From: Aquabacterium sp.
Lineage (GTDB): Bacteria; Pseudomonadota; Gammaproteobacteria; Burkholderiales; Burkholderiaceae_C
Reading direction: 5' to 3'
DNA length: 42,671 nucleotides
Assembly (NCBI GenBank): GCA_017994835.1
Contig: JAGOKC010000009.1
Span: 1-42,671 of the forward strand
Made by a program: the position numbers and the translations under genes. Numbering within the stretch: position 1 is the stretch's first letter; each line of letters begins with the position of its first letter. The notes under the pieces are model-generated. The model did not search any database. It was not told where the DNA came from and worked only from the letters and a program-made list of their open reading frames with translations. Of this stretch, positions 28,171 to 36,443 are shown piece after piece.

Positions 28171-28200
28171 TTGATTTAACTATGCACTAGCGCATAGAAT
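28171..28200 (+). promoter_or_regulatory. Predicted sigma-70 promoter with an operator-like inverted repeat in the spacer
   Basis: TTGATT (28171-28176) and TAGAAT (28195-28200) are a good -35/-10 pair with an 18-base spacer. CTATGC (28180-28185) and GCATAG (28192-28197) form a perfect inverted repeat that fills the spacer and enters the -10. A protein bound there would block RNA polymerase. The start of yjjJ is 42 bases beyond the -10. Confidence 0.6.
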
Positions 28201-28242
28201 CTTCTCAAAAATCATTTCAAAACTTGCCTGACACCCTCTGCC

Positions 28243-29634
28243 ATGCGCCCCCCTCTGCAAGCGGCACGCGATCAACTGCCCAGCGTGCTGGGCCGCCAAC
28301 CCGGCATCAGTGCGCCCGATCTGGCCGCGCAACTGGGCGTGAGCGTGCCGACCTTGCACCGGCTTTTGCAAGAACAAGCCGCGCACATCGTCAGCGCCGG
28401 CAAGGCCCGCCGCACCCGCTACGCGCTGCGCCGCCCGCTGCGCGGCGACCTGCACGACCTGCCGCTGTACGAAGTTAGCCACGAAGGCCGCATCGAGCAG
28501 ATCGGCACGTTGTCAGCGCTGCACCCCCAGGGCAGCTGCCTGCACCTGAGCCTCCCCCCCGGCCATCAAGCCTGGCCCTTGCCTGACGAGGCCCGAGACG
28601 GCTGGTGGGACGGCCTGCCCTACCCGCTCTACGACATGCGCCCCCAAGGCTATATGGGACGCCAGTTCGCCCGCGCCGAGCACCAACAACTGGGCGTCCC
28701 CGCCGCGCCCAACGAATGGAGTGACAATGACATCCTCCACGTGCTGCGCCAGCGCGGCCACGACCTCAGTGGCAACCTGATCCTGGGCGAGACCGCCTGC
28801 GCGCTGTGGCAGCAAGCCCACCAGCGCCCATCCATGCCTTTGGACGAGAACGCCGTCGGCCCCACCTATGCCCAACTGGCCGAAGACGCGCTCGCCAGCG
28901 GCGTGGCCGGCTCCAGCGCGGCAGGTGAGTTCCCGAAGTTCGCCGCACGCCGCACCTTGCCAGGCAGCCTCACCCCGCATGTGCTGGTGAAGTTCTCCGG
29001 TGCCGACGCCTCGCCTGCTGTCACCCGCTGGTCTGATTTGCTGGTGTGCGAGCACTTGGCCCTCATGCAAGCGGCCACGCTGCCCGGCTTGCACAGCGCA
29101 CACAGTCGCATCGTGCAGCACGCCGGTCGCACCTTCCTGGAGCTGGAGCGCTTCGACCGCCACGGCGAATGGGGCCGCAGCCGCCTGTCCAGCCTCGACA
29201 GTCTGCAAGGTGCCTTCCTGGGGGAGCGCAGCACCGAATGGCCCCTGCTCGCCGCGCGCCTGGTCACCTTGAAGCTGCTGTCGCCGCAGGACGCCGATCG
29301 CGTCAGCGTGTTGTGGTGGTTCGGCCGCCTGATTGGCAACACCGACATGCACCTGGGCAACCTCAGCTTTGTGCCCGGCCCCACGCTGCAGCTGGCACCC
29401 GCCTACGACATGCTACCCATGATGTACGCCCCCTTGCCCGGCGGCGAAGTGCCCCCCCGCGCGTTTCAGCCCGACTGGCCCTTGCCCCCGCAGCGCCAGG
29501 CTTGGCAAACCGCCTGTGCTGCCGCTCTGGCTTTCTGGCGCACCGCGTCGGCCGACCCGCGCATCAGCGCGCCCTTCCGCCAACTGTGCGAGGCCAACGC
29601 CCGCACCCTTGAGCATGTCGCGCCCCAAGTCTGA
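28243..29634 (+). CDS. yjjJ: HTH-HipA fusion kinase, YjjJ/HipH type
   Basis: The 463-residue protein combines an N-terminal winged helix-turn-helix (about 10-60, GISAPDLAAQLGVSVPTLHR) with a HipA kinase fold. Visible kinase features are a Gly/Ser loop VAGSSAAGEFPKF (221-233), Lys250 in VLVKFS, the catalytic loop IGNTDMHLGN with Asp368 and Asn373, and a DFG-like YDM with Asp389. This architecture and length match E. coli YjjJ (HipH), reported as a HipA-like Ser/Thr kinase toxin whose DNA-binding part lies in the same chain. No hipB-like antitoxin gene is adjacent. Its 3' end overlaps the pseudouridine synthase gene by 20 bases. Confidence 0.87.
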   Translation: MRPPLQAARDQLPSVLGRQPGISAPDLAAQLGVSVPTLHRLLQEQAAHIVSAGKARRTRYALRRPLRGDLHDLPLYEVSHEGRIEQIGTLSALHPQGSCLHLSLPPGHQAWPLPDEARDGWWDGLPYPLYDMRPQGYMGRQFARAEHQQLGVPAAPNEWSDNDILHVLRQRGHDLSGNLILGETACALWQQAHQRPSMPLDENAVGPTYAQLAEDALASGVAGSSAAGEFPKFAARRTLPGSLTPHVLVKFSGADASPAVTRWSDLLVCEHLALMQAATLPGLHSAHSRIVQHAGRTFLELERFDRHGEWGRSRLSSLDSLQGAFLGERSTEWPLLAARLVTLKLLSPQDADRVSVLWWFGRLIGNTDMHLGNLSFVPGPTLQLAPAYDMLPMMYAPLPGGEVPPRAFQPDWPLPPQRQAWQTACAAALAFWRTASADPRISAPFRQLCEANARTLEHVAPQV

Positions 29635-30556
29635 CTACACCCCGCCCACGCGCCAGGGCGTCAGCCCCAGCACCGTGGCGCTGCCCAGCGGCCCTTGGGC
29701 CACGGTGCTCGACTTTCTGAGCGAACGCATCCCGGCGGTGTCCCGCGCAGACTGGGCTCAGCGCATGAGCCAGGGCGAGGTGCTCGACCCACAAGGCCAC
29801 CCCGTCACGCCTGATGCGGCGTACCGCCCGCAGACCAAGCTCTACTACTGGCGCGCCCTGCCCTTCGAGCACCCGGTGCCCTTCGAAGAAACCGTGGTCT
29901 TTCAGGACGACTTCCTGGTCGTCGCCGACAAACCGCACTTCCTGTCCGTCACCCCCAAGGGTCGCTACCTGCAAGAGACGCTGCTGGTGCGCCTCAAGCG
30001 CAAGCTCGGCATCGACACGCTGGTGCCCATGCACCGCATCGACCGCGAAACGGCGGGCCTGGTCGCCTTCACCATCCAGCCGCACACCCGCCACGCCTAC
30101 CAGGCCCTGTTCCGCGACAAGACCGTGCGCAAAACCTACGAGGCGATCGCCCCGTGGCGCGCCGATCTGAGCCTGCCCATGGTCCGCCGCAGCCGTCTGG
30201 CCGAAAGCGAGCGCTTCATGGCCATGCACGAGGTCGAAGGTGAGCCCAACGCCGAAACCGCCATCGAGCTGATCGACCGGCGCGGCCACTGGGGCCACTA
30301 TCGCCTGCTGCCCGTGACCGGCCAGAAACACCAGTTGCGCGCCCACCTCAACGCGCTCGGCATCCCCATCCTGCACGACCAGATCTACCCGGAGCTGCAA
30401 CCGGCCCTGCCGCCCGAGGTTGCCCCGGACTTCAGTCAGCCGTTGCAATTGCTGGCCCGCATGCTGGCCTTCACCGACCCCATCACCGGCGAGGAACGCA
30501 CCTTTGAAAGCCCATGCCGCCTGAGCCTGGACATCATCGACACACTGCCCGACTGA
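29615..30556 (+). CDS. RluA family pseudouridine synthase
   Basis: The enzyme isomerises uridine to pseudouridine in rRNA or tRNA. The 313-residue protein has the RluA catalytic motif HRIDRETAG with Asp143, the substrate-side VVADKPHFLSVTP block and the later RPVTGQKHQLRAHL-like segment (here LLPVTGQKHQLRAHL). The first 90 residues resemble a short S4-like or N-terminal extension rather than a clear S4 domain. The ATG at 29615 lies within the end of yjjJ, so translation is probably coupled. The target uridine is not known. Confidence 0.9.
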   Translation: MSRPKSDYTPPTRQGVSPSTVALPSGPWATVLDFLSERIPAVSRADWAQRMSQGEVLDPQGHPVTPDAAYRPQTKLYYWRALPFEHPVPFEETVVFQDDFLVVADKPHFLSVTPKGRYLQETLLVRLKRKLGIDTLVPMHRIDRETAGLVAFTIQPHTRHAYQALFRDKTVRKTYEAIAPWRADLSLPMVRRSRLAESERFMAMHEVEGEPNAETAIELIDRRGHWGHYRLLPVTGQKHQLRAHLNALGIPILHDQIYPELQPALPPEVAPDFSQPLQLLARMLAFTDPITGEERTFESPCRLSLDIIDTLPD

Positions 30557-30562
30557 TCCGTC

Positions 30563-31060
30563 TCAAAACACCCCCAGCGCCAACCCCGCCGCCAACGACT
30601 CACCCAGCGCCCGACAGCGCTCAAGCTCTTCCGGCGCAATCTGCTTGAGGGTCAGAATCGCCTCCGGCGTCTGCGCATGGGTGCACACAATCAACGGCTC
30701 GGCCACGGCTTTCAGCCGCCAACCCGTGGCGATGCGCTCAATCTGCCGCGCCGCGTTGTGCCCATCGCTGCCCGCGCAGATCAGGCTGGCATACGGCCGT
30801 CCATTGACCCGATCCAGCACTGGGTAGTAACTGCGGTCAAAAAAATCTTTCAACTGCCCGCTGATCGCCGCCAGGTTCTCCGGCGTCGCAAAGATCAAGC
30901 CGTCGGCCGCCAGCACATCGTCCGGCCCGGCCTGCGAGGCATGCAGCAACCGCACCGCCACCTCGCCTTCCGCAGCCGCGCCTGCGCGCGCAGCCTCGGC
31001 CATCTGGCGCGTGCCATCGGTCAGCGAGTGATACACGATCAACAAAGTCTTCACAGGCAT
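30563..31060 (-). CDS. Flavodoxin-like FMN-binding protein
   Basis: The 165-residue protein has a flavodoxin fold. LLIVYHSLTDGTRQMAEA near the N-terminus is the FMN phosphate loop, and GLIFATPENLAAISGQLKDF and ICAGSDGHNAARQI are the usual flavin-contacting loops. It could be an NAD(P)H oxidoreductase or electron carrier; the partner is unknown. It is convergent with the pseudouridine synthase gene (6 bases) and diverges from the alpha/beta hydrolase gene (92 bases). Confidence 0.82.
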   Translation of the reverse strand: MPVKTLLIVYHSLTDGTRQMAEAARAGAAAEGEVAVRLLHASQAGPDDVLAADGLIFATPENLAAISGQLKDFFDRSYYPVLDRVNGRPYASLICAGSDGHNAARQIERIATGWRLKAVAEPLIVCTHAQTPEAILTLKQIAPEELERCRALGESLAAGLALGVF

Positions 31061-31152
31061 GGCGTGCGGGGGCGCTTGGCTTCAGGCATGCACACAGCAT
31101 AGACTCAAACACTGTTGCTCATCTTTCCAACCTGTCCTGACCGCCTCTGTCC

Positions 31153-31944
31153 ATGCCCCTGTCCGACCACTACCAGCTCACCGGCTCCGGCTCGCCCATC
31201 GTCTTCGTGCATGGCTCCTACGCCACCACGTCCACCTGGAAGAAGATGATCGAGCAACTGTCGGCCCAGCACACCTGCATCGCCATCAAGCTGCCGGGCC
31301 ACTGCGGCACGCCCGATCCACAAGACTTCGACGCCCCTACCATCGAGACCGAGCTGAGCCTCATCGAAGACGTGGTGCGCTCGCTCACCGACGAGCCCAT
31401 TCACCTCGTCGGGCACTCCTATGGCGGCGTGGTCGCGCTGTCCCTGGCGCTCAAAGGCTCCTTGCCCATCCGTGAGCTGACACTGCTCGAACCGGTCGCC
31501 GCCTGGGTGCTGCAAACCATGGGCGACGCTGACATGCAGGCCCAGGTCGATGCCTTTGTGCAGGACTACCGGCAAAATGTGGCCAGGCAGGTGCCCTACG
31601 CCTGCGCCCAGGTCATCGACTTCTGGGGGGGCGGCAACGAGTTCGAAGCCCTGCCCGCCTTCGTCAAGGACATGATGGTGCCGCTCACCGCCAACAACCT
31701 GCGCCACTGGGACCTGTGCACCCAGATCCGCCACACGCGTGACGAACTGGCCCAGCTCGCCATCCCCACCCGCATCGTCTGCGGCACGCGCTCCAATGAA
31801 GTGGCTCACGCCATCGCCGACCATCTGGACAGCGTGCTGCCCCTCAGCAGTCGCTACGACATCGAAGACGCCAGCCACGCCATGGTCAACAGCCACCCGG
31901 ACGACTGCATCTTCATCCTGCAAGACCCGGTCGAGGTGTACTGA
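31153..31944 (+). CDS. Alpha/beta hydrolase
   Basis: The 263-residue protein has the alpha/beta hydrolase pattern: oxyanion strand IVFVHGSYAT, nucleophile elbow GHSYGG with Ser89, and a C-terminal histidine in DASHAMVNSHPDD. No signal peptide is seen. The core sequence suggests an esterase or a lactone/ester hydrolase, but the substrate is unknown. It starts 92 bases from the divergent flavodoxin-like gene and is convergent with psd. Confidence 0.85.
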   Translation: MPLSDHYQLTGSGSPIVFVHGSYATTSTWKKMIEQLSAQHTCIAIKLPGHCGTPDPQDFDAPTIETELSLIEDVVRSLTDEPIHLVGHSYGGVVALSLALKGSLPIRELTLLEPVAAWVLQTMGDADMQAQVDAFVQDYRQNVARQVPYACAQVIDFWGGGNEFEALPAFVKDMMVPLTANNLRHWDLCTQIRHTRDELAQLAIPTRIVCGTRSNEVAHAIADHLDSVLPLSSRYDIEDASHAMVNSHPDDCIFILQDPVEVY

Positions 31945-31945
31945 G

Positions 31946-31977
31946 GCAAGCTCACACCCTCACCGTGAGGGCCTTGC
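31946..31977. terminator. Hairpin between the convergent hydrolase and psd genes
   Basis: GCAAG (31946-31950) pairs with CTTGC (31973-31977), and CCCTCAC (31957-31963) with GTGAGGG (31965-31971). This gives a nested hairpin right after the hydrolase stop. It lacks a T-run, so termination is only suggested. Confidence 0.35.
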
Positions 31978-32004
31978 GCCCCGGTGCGGCGACTCAACAC
32001 CCAG

Positions 32005-32850
32005 TCAGCCGCGCTGCGCCATCGCCTCACCCATTCGGATCGCACCAGCCGACGCCCAGGCAGGGTTGAAGCGCAAATCCCCCTTGGGGAACAGCATCAC
32101 CACGGTCGAGCCAAGCAAGAAGCGGCCCATCTCGTCCCCCTTCTTGAAGGCGATCTGCTCCTCGTCATAGCGCCATTCGCGCACCCGCTTGCTGCGCGGC
32201 GGATTCACCACGCCGTGCCACACCGTGGCCATGCTGCCCACAATCGTCGCACCCACCAGGGTCAGCACAAATGGCCCCTGTGCCGACTCGAACACGCACA
32301 CCACACGCTCGTTACGGGCAAACAAACCGGGCACACCACGCGCCGTCGCCGGGTTCACTGAAAACAGATCGCCGGGCACATAAATCATCCGCATCAGGCG
32401 TCCATCACAAGGCATGTGGATGCGGTGATAGTCCTTGGGACTCAGATACAGCGTCGCAAAGTACCCGTCGTCAAAGCGCTGAGCCAATTGCGCATCACCA
32501 CCCACCAGCGTGGTGGTTGAATAGTCATGCCCCTTGGCCTGGAAAATCTGGTCACGGCGAATCGGCCCGATCTGGCTGATGGCCCCGTCCACCGGGCTGA
32601 TCAGATCGGCATCGGCCAGCGGTCGCGCGCCCGACCTCAAAGGCCTTGAAAAGAACTCATTGAAGGTCGGATAGCTGGCGATGTCCGGATTGGCCGCCTC
32701 GGCCATGTTCACGCCATAGCGGCCCACAAACCAACGGATGAAACGCGTGGTCAGCGCTCCACCGCGCGCCGAAGCGCCCACGCCGGCCAATGCGGTCAAG
32801 GCGTGCTTGGGCAGCACATACTGAGACAAGACAAAAAGACGATCCGACAC
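32005..32850 (-). CDS. psd: Phosphatidylserine decarboxylase
   Basis: Psd makes phosphatidylethanolamine from phosphatidylserine at the inner membrane. It cleaves itself at LGST to form the pyruvoyl group, and that motif is present near the C-terminus (GRFLLGSTVVMLFP). Other family blocks are SPVDGAISQIG, YLSPKDYHRIHMP and VPGLFARNERVV. I use the GTG at 32848-32850 because Burkholderiales homologues start MSDRL and this gene reads VSDRLFVLSQY there with a GGTGGA-like ribosome site. ATGs at 32883 and 32895 would add 11 or 15 residues. With the GTG start the product is about 281 residues. Confidence 0.93.
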   Translation of the reverse strand: MSDRLFVLSQYVLPKHALTALAGVGASARGGALTTRFIRWFVGRYGVNMAEAANPDIASYPTFNEFFSRPLRSGARPLADADLISPVDGAISQIGPIRRDQIFQAKGHDYSTTTLVGGDAQLAQRFDDGYFATLYLSPKDYHRIHMPCDGRLMRMIYVPGDLFSVNPATARGVPGLFARNERVVCVFESAQGPFVLTLVGATIVGSMATVWHGVVNPPRSKRVREWRYDEEQIAFKKGDEMGRFLLGSTVVMLFPKGDLRFNPAWASAGAIRMGEAMAQRG

Positions 32851-32937
32851 GCGTCCACCCCGTTCAAACAACAAGGATCGCATTCTAGGCGGCATGATAT
32901 GTTCAGCCCACCCCTGCCTTTTATACCGAGCACTGCC

Positions 32938-33627
32938 ATGACGCGCCCCTTGACGCCCGAAGAAGCCCGAGTCCTTGCCGTGCTGGTAGAGAAACAGCAC
33001 ACCGTCCCTGACAGCTACCCGCTGTCGCTCAACGCCCTCACCCTGGGTTGCAACCAGAAAACCGCCCGCGATCCGGTCATGCAACTCAGCGAGGCCGAGG
33101 TGCTGGATGCGGTCAACGGCCTGCGCGAACTCAGCCTCGTCAACGAAGTCAGCGGCAACCGCGTGGTGCGCTTCGATCACAACGCGGCCCGTGGCCTGGG
33201 CGTGCCCAGTCAGGCTGCTGCCCTGCTCACGCTCTTGATGCTGCGTGGTCCACAGACCGCCGCCGAGTTGCGCCTGCACACCGAGCGCCTGCACCGCTTT
33301 GCAGACGTCTCCTCGGTCGAGGCCTTCCTTGACGAACTGGCCACCAAAGAGCCGCCACGCGTCATCAAACTCCCACGTGCACCCGGTGCGCGCGAATCCC
33401 GCTGGGCTCATCTGCTGTGCGGCGACATGGTGGCGTCCGCCTACCCAGACACCGCACCCGAACACGCCCACGCCACACTTCAGGACTCCGTCACCACCGA
33501 ACTTCTCGCCGAGGTCGCCAGCATGCGAGAGACGCAAGCACGCATGGAAACCGAGATCGCATCGCTGCGCCAACTCGTCACCCGCCTGGCCACCGAACTG
33601 GGTCTGGACACCGGCACACCCAACTGA
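32938..33627 (+). CDS. yceH: YceH family (DUF480) protein
   Basis: The 229-residue protein matches DUF480/YceH: LTPEEARVLAVLVEKQHTVP at the start, SLNALTLGCNQKTARDPVM, then LRGPQTAAELRLHTERLHRF. The fold is reported as two winged-helix domains. The C-terminal 40 residues form a likely coiled coil (ASMRETQARMETEIASLRQL). Its function is not established. The ATG is 87 bases from the psd GTG start (42-54 bases from its ATGs) and divergent to it, so both promoters lie in that short region. Confidence 0.9.
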   Translation: MTRPLTPEEARVLAVLVEKQHTVPDSYPLSLNALTLGCNQKTARDPVMQLSEAEVLDAVNGLRELSLVNEVSGNRVVRFDHNAARGLGVPSQAAALLTLLMLRGPQTAAELRLHTERLHRFADVSSVEAFLDELATKEPPRVIKLPRAPGARESRWAHLLCGDMVASAYPDTAPEHAHATLQDSVTTELLAEVASMRETQARMETEIASLRQLVTRLATELGLDTGTPN

Positions 33628-33877
33628 TCAACCAGACCGAACGAAAACCCTGCGATCCATCTGCAACCTGGCAGATTTGACCCGCCTCAAAAACAAGACC
33701 CGCGCACTTACAAAAGCAGACACTTGCATGCGACACGCCCAGTGCTGCGCCACTATGATGTTCGCCGTCTGGCCCTCAGATCATGCGAAAGCAGCTACCC
33801 CTGTCAGCGCAGGCGTTGTTTTTTGAAGGTCTCTCACCCCCGATACATTCAAAAAATACACACGCAGGAGCCCAAGC
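33628..33877 (+). other. Intergenic region before the response regulator
   Basis: This 250-base region has no supported gene. An AGGAG ribosome site (CGCAGGAGCCC) lies at the end, just before the regulator ATG. No clear promoter or strong hairpin was seen. Confidence 0.4.
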
Positions 33878-34600
33878 ATGAAAGTGCTGCTGATCGACGA
33901 CCATCCCCTGATCCTGGCTGCCTTGCAGTCCGTCATCCAAGGCCTCGGAGACGGCGTCACTGTCTCAGCCGCCGACAGCGGTCGCAGCGCCCGCGAAACC
34001 CTGCGCAAGGATCCCAGCTACGACCTGGTGCTGCTTGACCTGCACCTGGGCGATGCCGACGGCTTTGATCTGCTGGGCGAATTGCGTGCCCGCTACCCCG
34101 CTCTGCCCGTGGTCGTCATCTCCGCGTCCGATCGCACCAGCGACGTCATCCGCGCCATTGACATGGGTGCCATGGGCTTCGTTCCCAAACGCGCCACCAA
34201 CGAAACCCTGGTCGAAGCCCTGCAACAAGTCATCTCTGGCGGTGTTTACGTCCCGCCCATGAGCATGGGCAGCGAACAAGGTGCGCAACTCAGCAGTTCC
34301 CCGCAAGCACGGCAGGTTCAGCAAGAAGCACGCGACTCGGGCTTCCAGACCATGCCCTCCCTGCACCAGTTGGGCCTCACCCCCCGCCAGACCGATGTGT
34401 TGCACCTGCTCCTGAAAGGCCAACCCAACAAACTCATCGCCCGTGAACTGGGTCTGTCGGTTGAAACCGTCAAGGATCACGTGGCCGCCGTACTGCGATC
34501 CCTCGGCGTGAGCTCACGCACCCAGGCCGTGATCGCCGTCAGCCAGATCCTGCAGCGGCAAAACGGCCTGCAGCACAGCAGCGCCTGGCACGCCCGCTGA
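33878..34600 (+). CDS. NarL/LuxR-family response regulator
   Basis: The 240-residue protein has an N-terminal receiver domain: acidic pair IDDHP near residue 7, phosphoacceptor Asp54 in LVLLDLHLGD, Thr/Ser region VVISASDR and Lys in FVPKRA. It also has a C-terminal LuxR HTH (about 173-230, LTPRQTDVLHLLLKGQPNK). A Ser/Gln-rich linker of about 40 residues joins them. The ATG follows an AGGAG site. It is followed five bases later by the hybrid kinase gene, so the two are a cognate pair by position. The regulated genes are unknown. Confidence 0.93.
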   Translation: MKVLLIDDHPLILAALQSVIQGLGDGVTVSAADSGRSARETLRKDPSYDLVLLDLHLGDADGFDLLGELRARYPALPVVVISASDRTSDVIRAIDMGAMGFVPKRATNETLVEALQQVISGGVYVPPMSMGSEQGAQLSSSPQARQVQQEARDSGFQTMPSLHQLGLTPRQTDVLHLLLKGQPNKLIARELGLSVETVKDHVAAVLRSLGVSSRTQAVIAVSQILQRQNGLQHSSAWHAR

Positions 34601-34605
34601 ACACG

Positions 34606-36435
34606 ATGATGACGGGCTCCCAGCCCCTCACCGCCGCCAGCGCCATGCACGGTGCCAGCCCAGGGTCGCAATCCAACGATCTGGCCTTGGCGCAAGACAG
34701 CGTTCGCCTCGTCTATCGCCAGACCAGTGCGGCGCTGATGGGGCACTTCCTGGGATGCCTGGTCATCACCCTCGTCTATTGGAACCACGCACCCCGCGCG
34801 TGGTTGTGGGGCTGGAGCGCCAGCTTCGCCCTGCTGTGGGTGGTCCGCTTCATCAACCTGCTCGGCCACGACCAGGCCATCCGGCAAGGCCCCATTGACG
34901 CCAACCGCTGGCTCTCCCGCTGGAACACCGGTGCCGTCATCGGTGCAGGCTTGTGGAGTGTGGCCGCTGTGCTGTTCTACCCCTACGGCGATCACTTCGA
35001 GCGCACAGCGCTCATGCTCACGATTTACTCGTTTGCCATCGGTGCCGTGCCGTACATGTCCTCCCAGCCCAAACTGTTTCTGGTCTGCATGGGCCTGTAC
35101 TTCATCCCCATGATCGCGCGCACCGCCCTGCTGGGCAGTGCCGACAACCTCTACCTCGCAGGCATCTGGTCACTCATGTGCCTGTGTACCCTGGCCATGG
35201 GTCGGGCCTTCTACAACATGTTTGGTGAAATGGTGGACCTGCGCGTGCACACCCAGCAACTCGCCCAACGCTTGCGCACCGAAATGGCAGCGGCCGAAAG
35301 CGCGCAACACCAGGCCGAGCTCGCCAACCGCGCCAAAACCCAGTTCTTTGCCGCCGCCAGCCACGACCTGCGCCAGCCCCTGCATGCCCTGGGCCTGTTT
35401 GCCGAGGCTCTACGCCAACGCTGCAAGGACGATGAAGTGGCCCACCTCGTCCACAGCATCAACAGCTCTGTCGATGCCCTCGAAGGCCTGTTCAGTGAAC
35501 TGCTCGACATCACCAAGATCGACACGGGCGGCATTGACCTCCAGCCCGAGCACTTCCCAATGCGCAACCTGTTCGAGCGTCTGCGACTGAACTTCGAACC
35601 CACCGCCTTCGAAAAAGGACTGTCCCTGCGCTTTCACGGTGTCCGCCATCACGCCTACGCCGACCCGATGGTCATCGAACGCATCTTGCGCAACCTCATC
35701 TCCAACGCCATCCGCTACACCGAAGACGGCGGCGTGCTGGTCAGCTGCCGCACGCGTGGACAGCACCTGTGCCTGCAAGTCTGGGACAGTGGCATCGGCA
35801 TACACACCAAAGAGCAAGACCGCATCTTCGAAGAGTTCTACCAGACCCGCAGCACCCGCCCCCTCGAACCCCACCACCGCAAAGGCCTGGGCCTGGGCCT
35901 GGCCATCGTCAAACGCCTGGCCACGCTCATGGAAGCACCGCTGACCCTGCGCTCCCGCGTCGGCCACGGCACCGTTTTCACCCTGCTGCTGCCCATCGGC
36001 AAACCCGTGCGGGCACCGGTGATCAGCACCTCGTCTTCAAACCGCAACCCCCTCACCCTCGACCGCCGTCACATCGTGATCGTCGAAGACGAACCCTCTG
36101 TCGCCGAGGGCCTGGAAATTCTGCTCAAGGGTTGGGGAGCCAGTGTCAGCGCCTTCGACACCCTTGAAGCCGTGGGTGCCTGGGCCGCCCACACCAACGT
36201 GCAACCCGACCTGCTCATCGCCGACTACCGCCTACCTGAACAGCGCACCGGCATCGACGTCATCCACCTCATGCGGGAACGCTTTGGTCCAAACCTGCCC
36301 GTCATCATGGTCACCGGCAGCACCATGAGCGGCCACGAAACCGAAGCCCGCAGCGAAGACTTCCACCTGCTGCTCAAGCCGGTGGTCCCCACCCGCCTGC
36401 GGGCCCTGATCGCCTTCAAACTCGGGCAGCGCTGA
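34606..36435 (+). CDS. Hybrid sensor histidine kinase/response regulator
   Basis: The 609-residue protein has an N-terminal membrane region of about six helices (40-200) with no large periplasmic loop. A short coiled coil leads into the HisKA H-box ASHDLRQPLH (phospho-His253). The ATPase domain carries the N-box (NLISNAIRYTED, Asn367), DSGIGI (Asp394) and GLGLGLAIVKRL. A C-terminal receiver has Asp540 in LLIADYRLPE. The input domain resembles MASE/7TM-like sensors rather than PAS. It directly follows a LuxR-type regulator gene. The signal is unknown. Confidence 0.93.
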   Translation: MMTGSQPLTAASAMHGASPGSQSNDLALAQDSVRLVYRQTSAALMGHFLGCLVITLVYWNHAPRAWLWGWSASFALLWVVRFINLLGHDQAIRQGPIDANRWLSRWNTGAVIGAGLWSVAAVLFYPYGDHFERTALMLTIYSFAIGAVPYMSSQPKLFLVCMGLYFIPMIARTALLGSADNLYLAGIWSLMCLCTLAMGRAFYNMFGEMVDLRVHTQQLAQRLRTEMAAAESAQHQAELANRAKTQFFAAASHDLRQPLHALGLFAEALRQRCKDDEVAHLVHSINSSVDALEGLFSELLDITKIDTGGIDLQPEHFPMRNLFERLRLNFEPTAFEKGLSLRFHGVRHHAYADPMVIERILRNLISNAIRYTEDGGVLVSCRTRGQHLCLQVWDSGIGIHTKEQDRIFEEFYQTRSTRPLEPHHRKGLGLGLAIVKRLATLMEAPLTLRSRVGHGTVFTLLLPIGKPVRAPVISTSSSNRNPLTLDRRHIVIVEDEPSVAEGLEILLKGWGASVSAFDTLEAVGAWAAHTNVQPDLLIADYRLPEQRTGIDVIHLMRERFGPNLPVIMVTGSTMSGHETEARSEDFHLLLKPVVPTRLRALIAFKLGQR

Positions 36436-36443
36436 CCCCGGTC

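Noticed and set aside
29564-30448. Long open frame on the minus strand opposite the RluA-type gene
   Set aside because: It lies wholly opposite a well-conserved gene. High-GC sequence produces such shadow frames, and the predicted protein has no recognisable domain.
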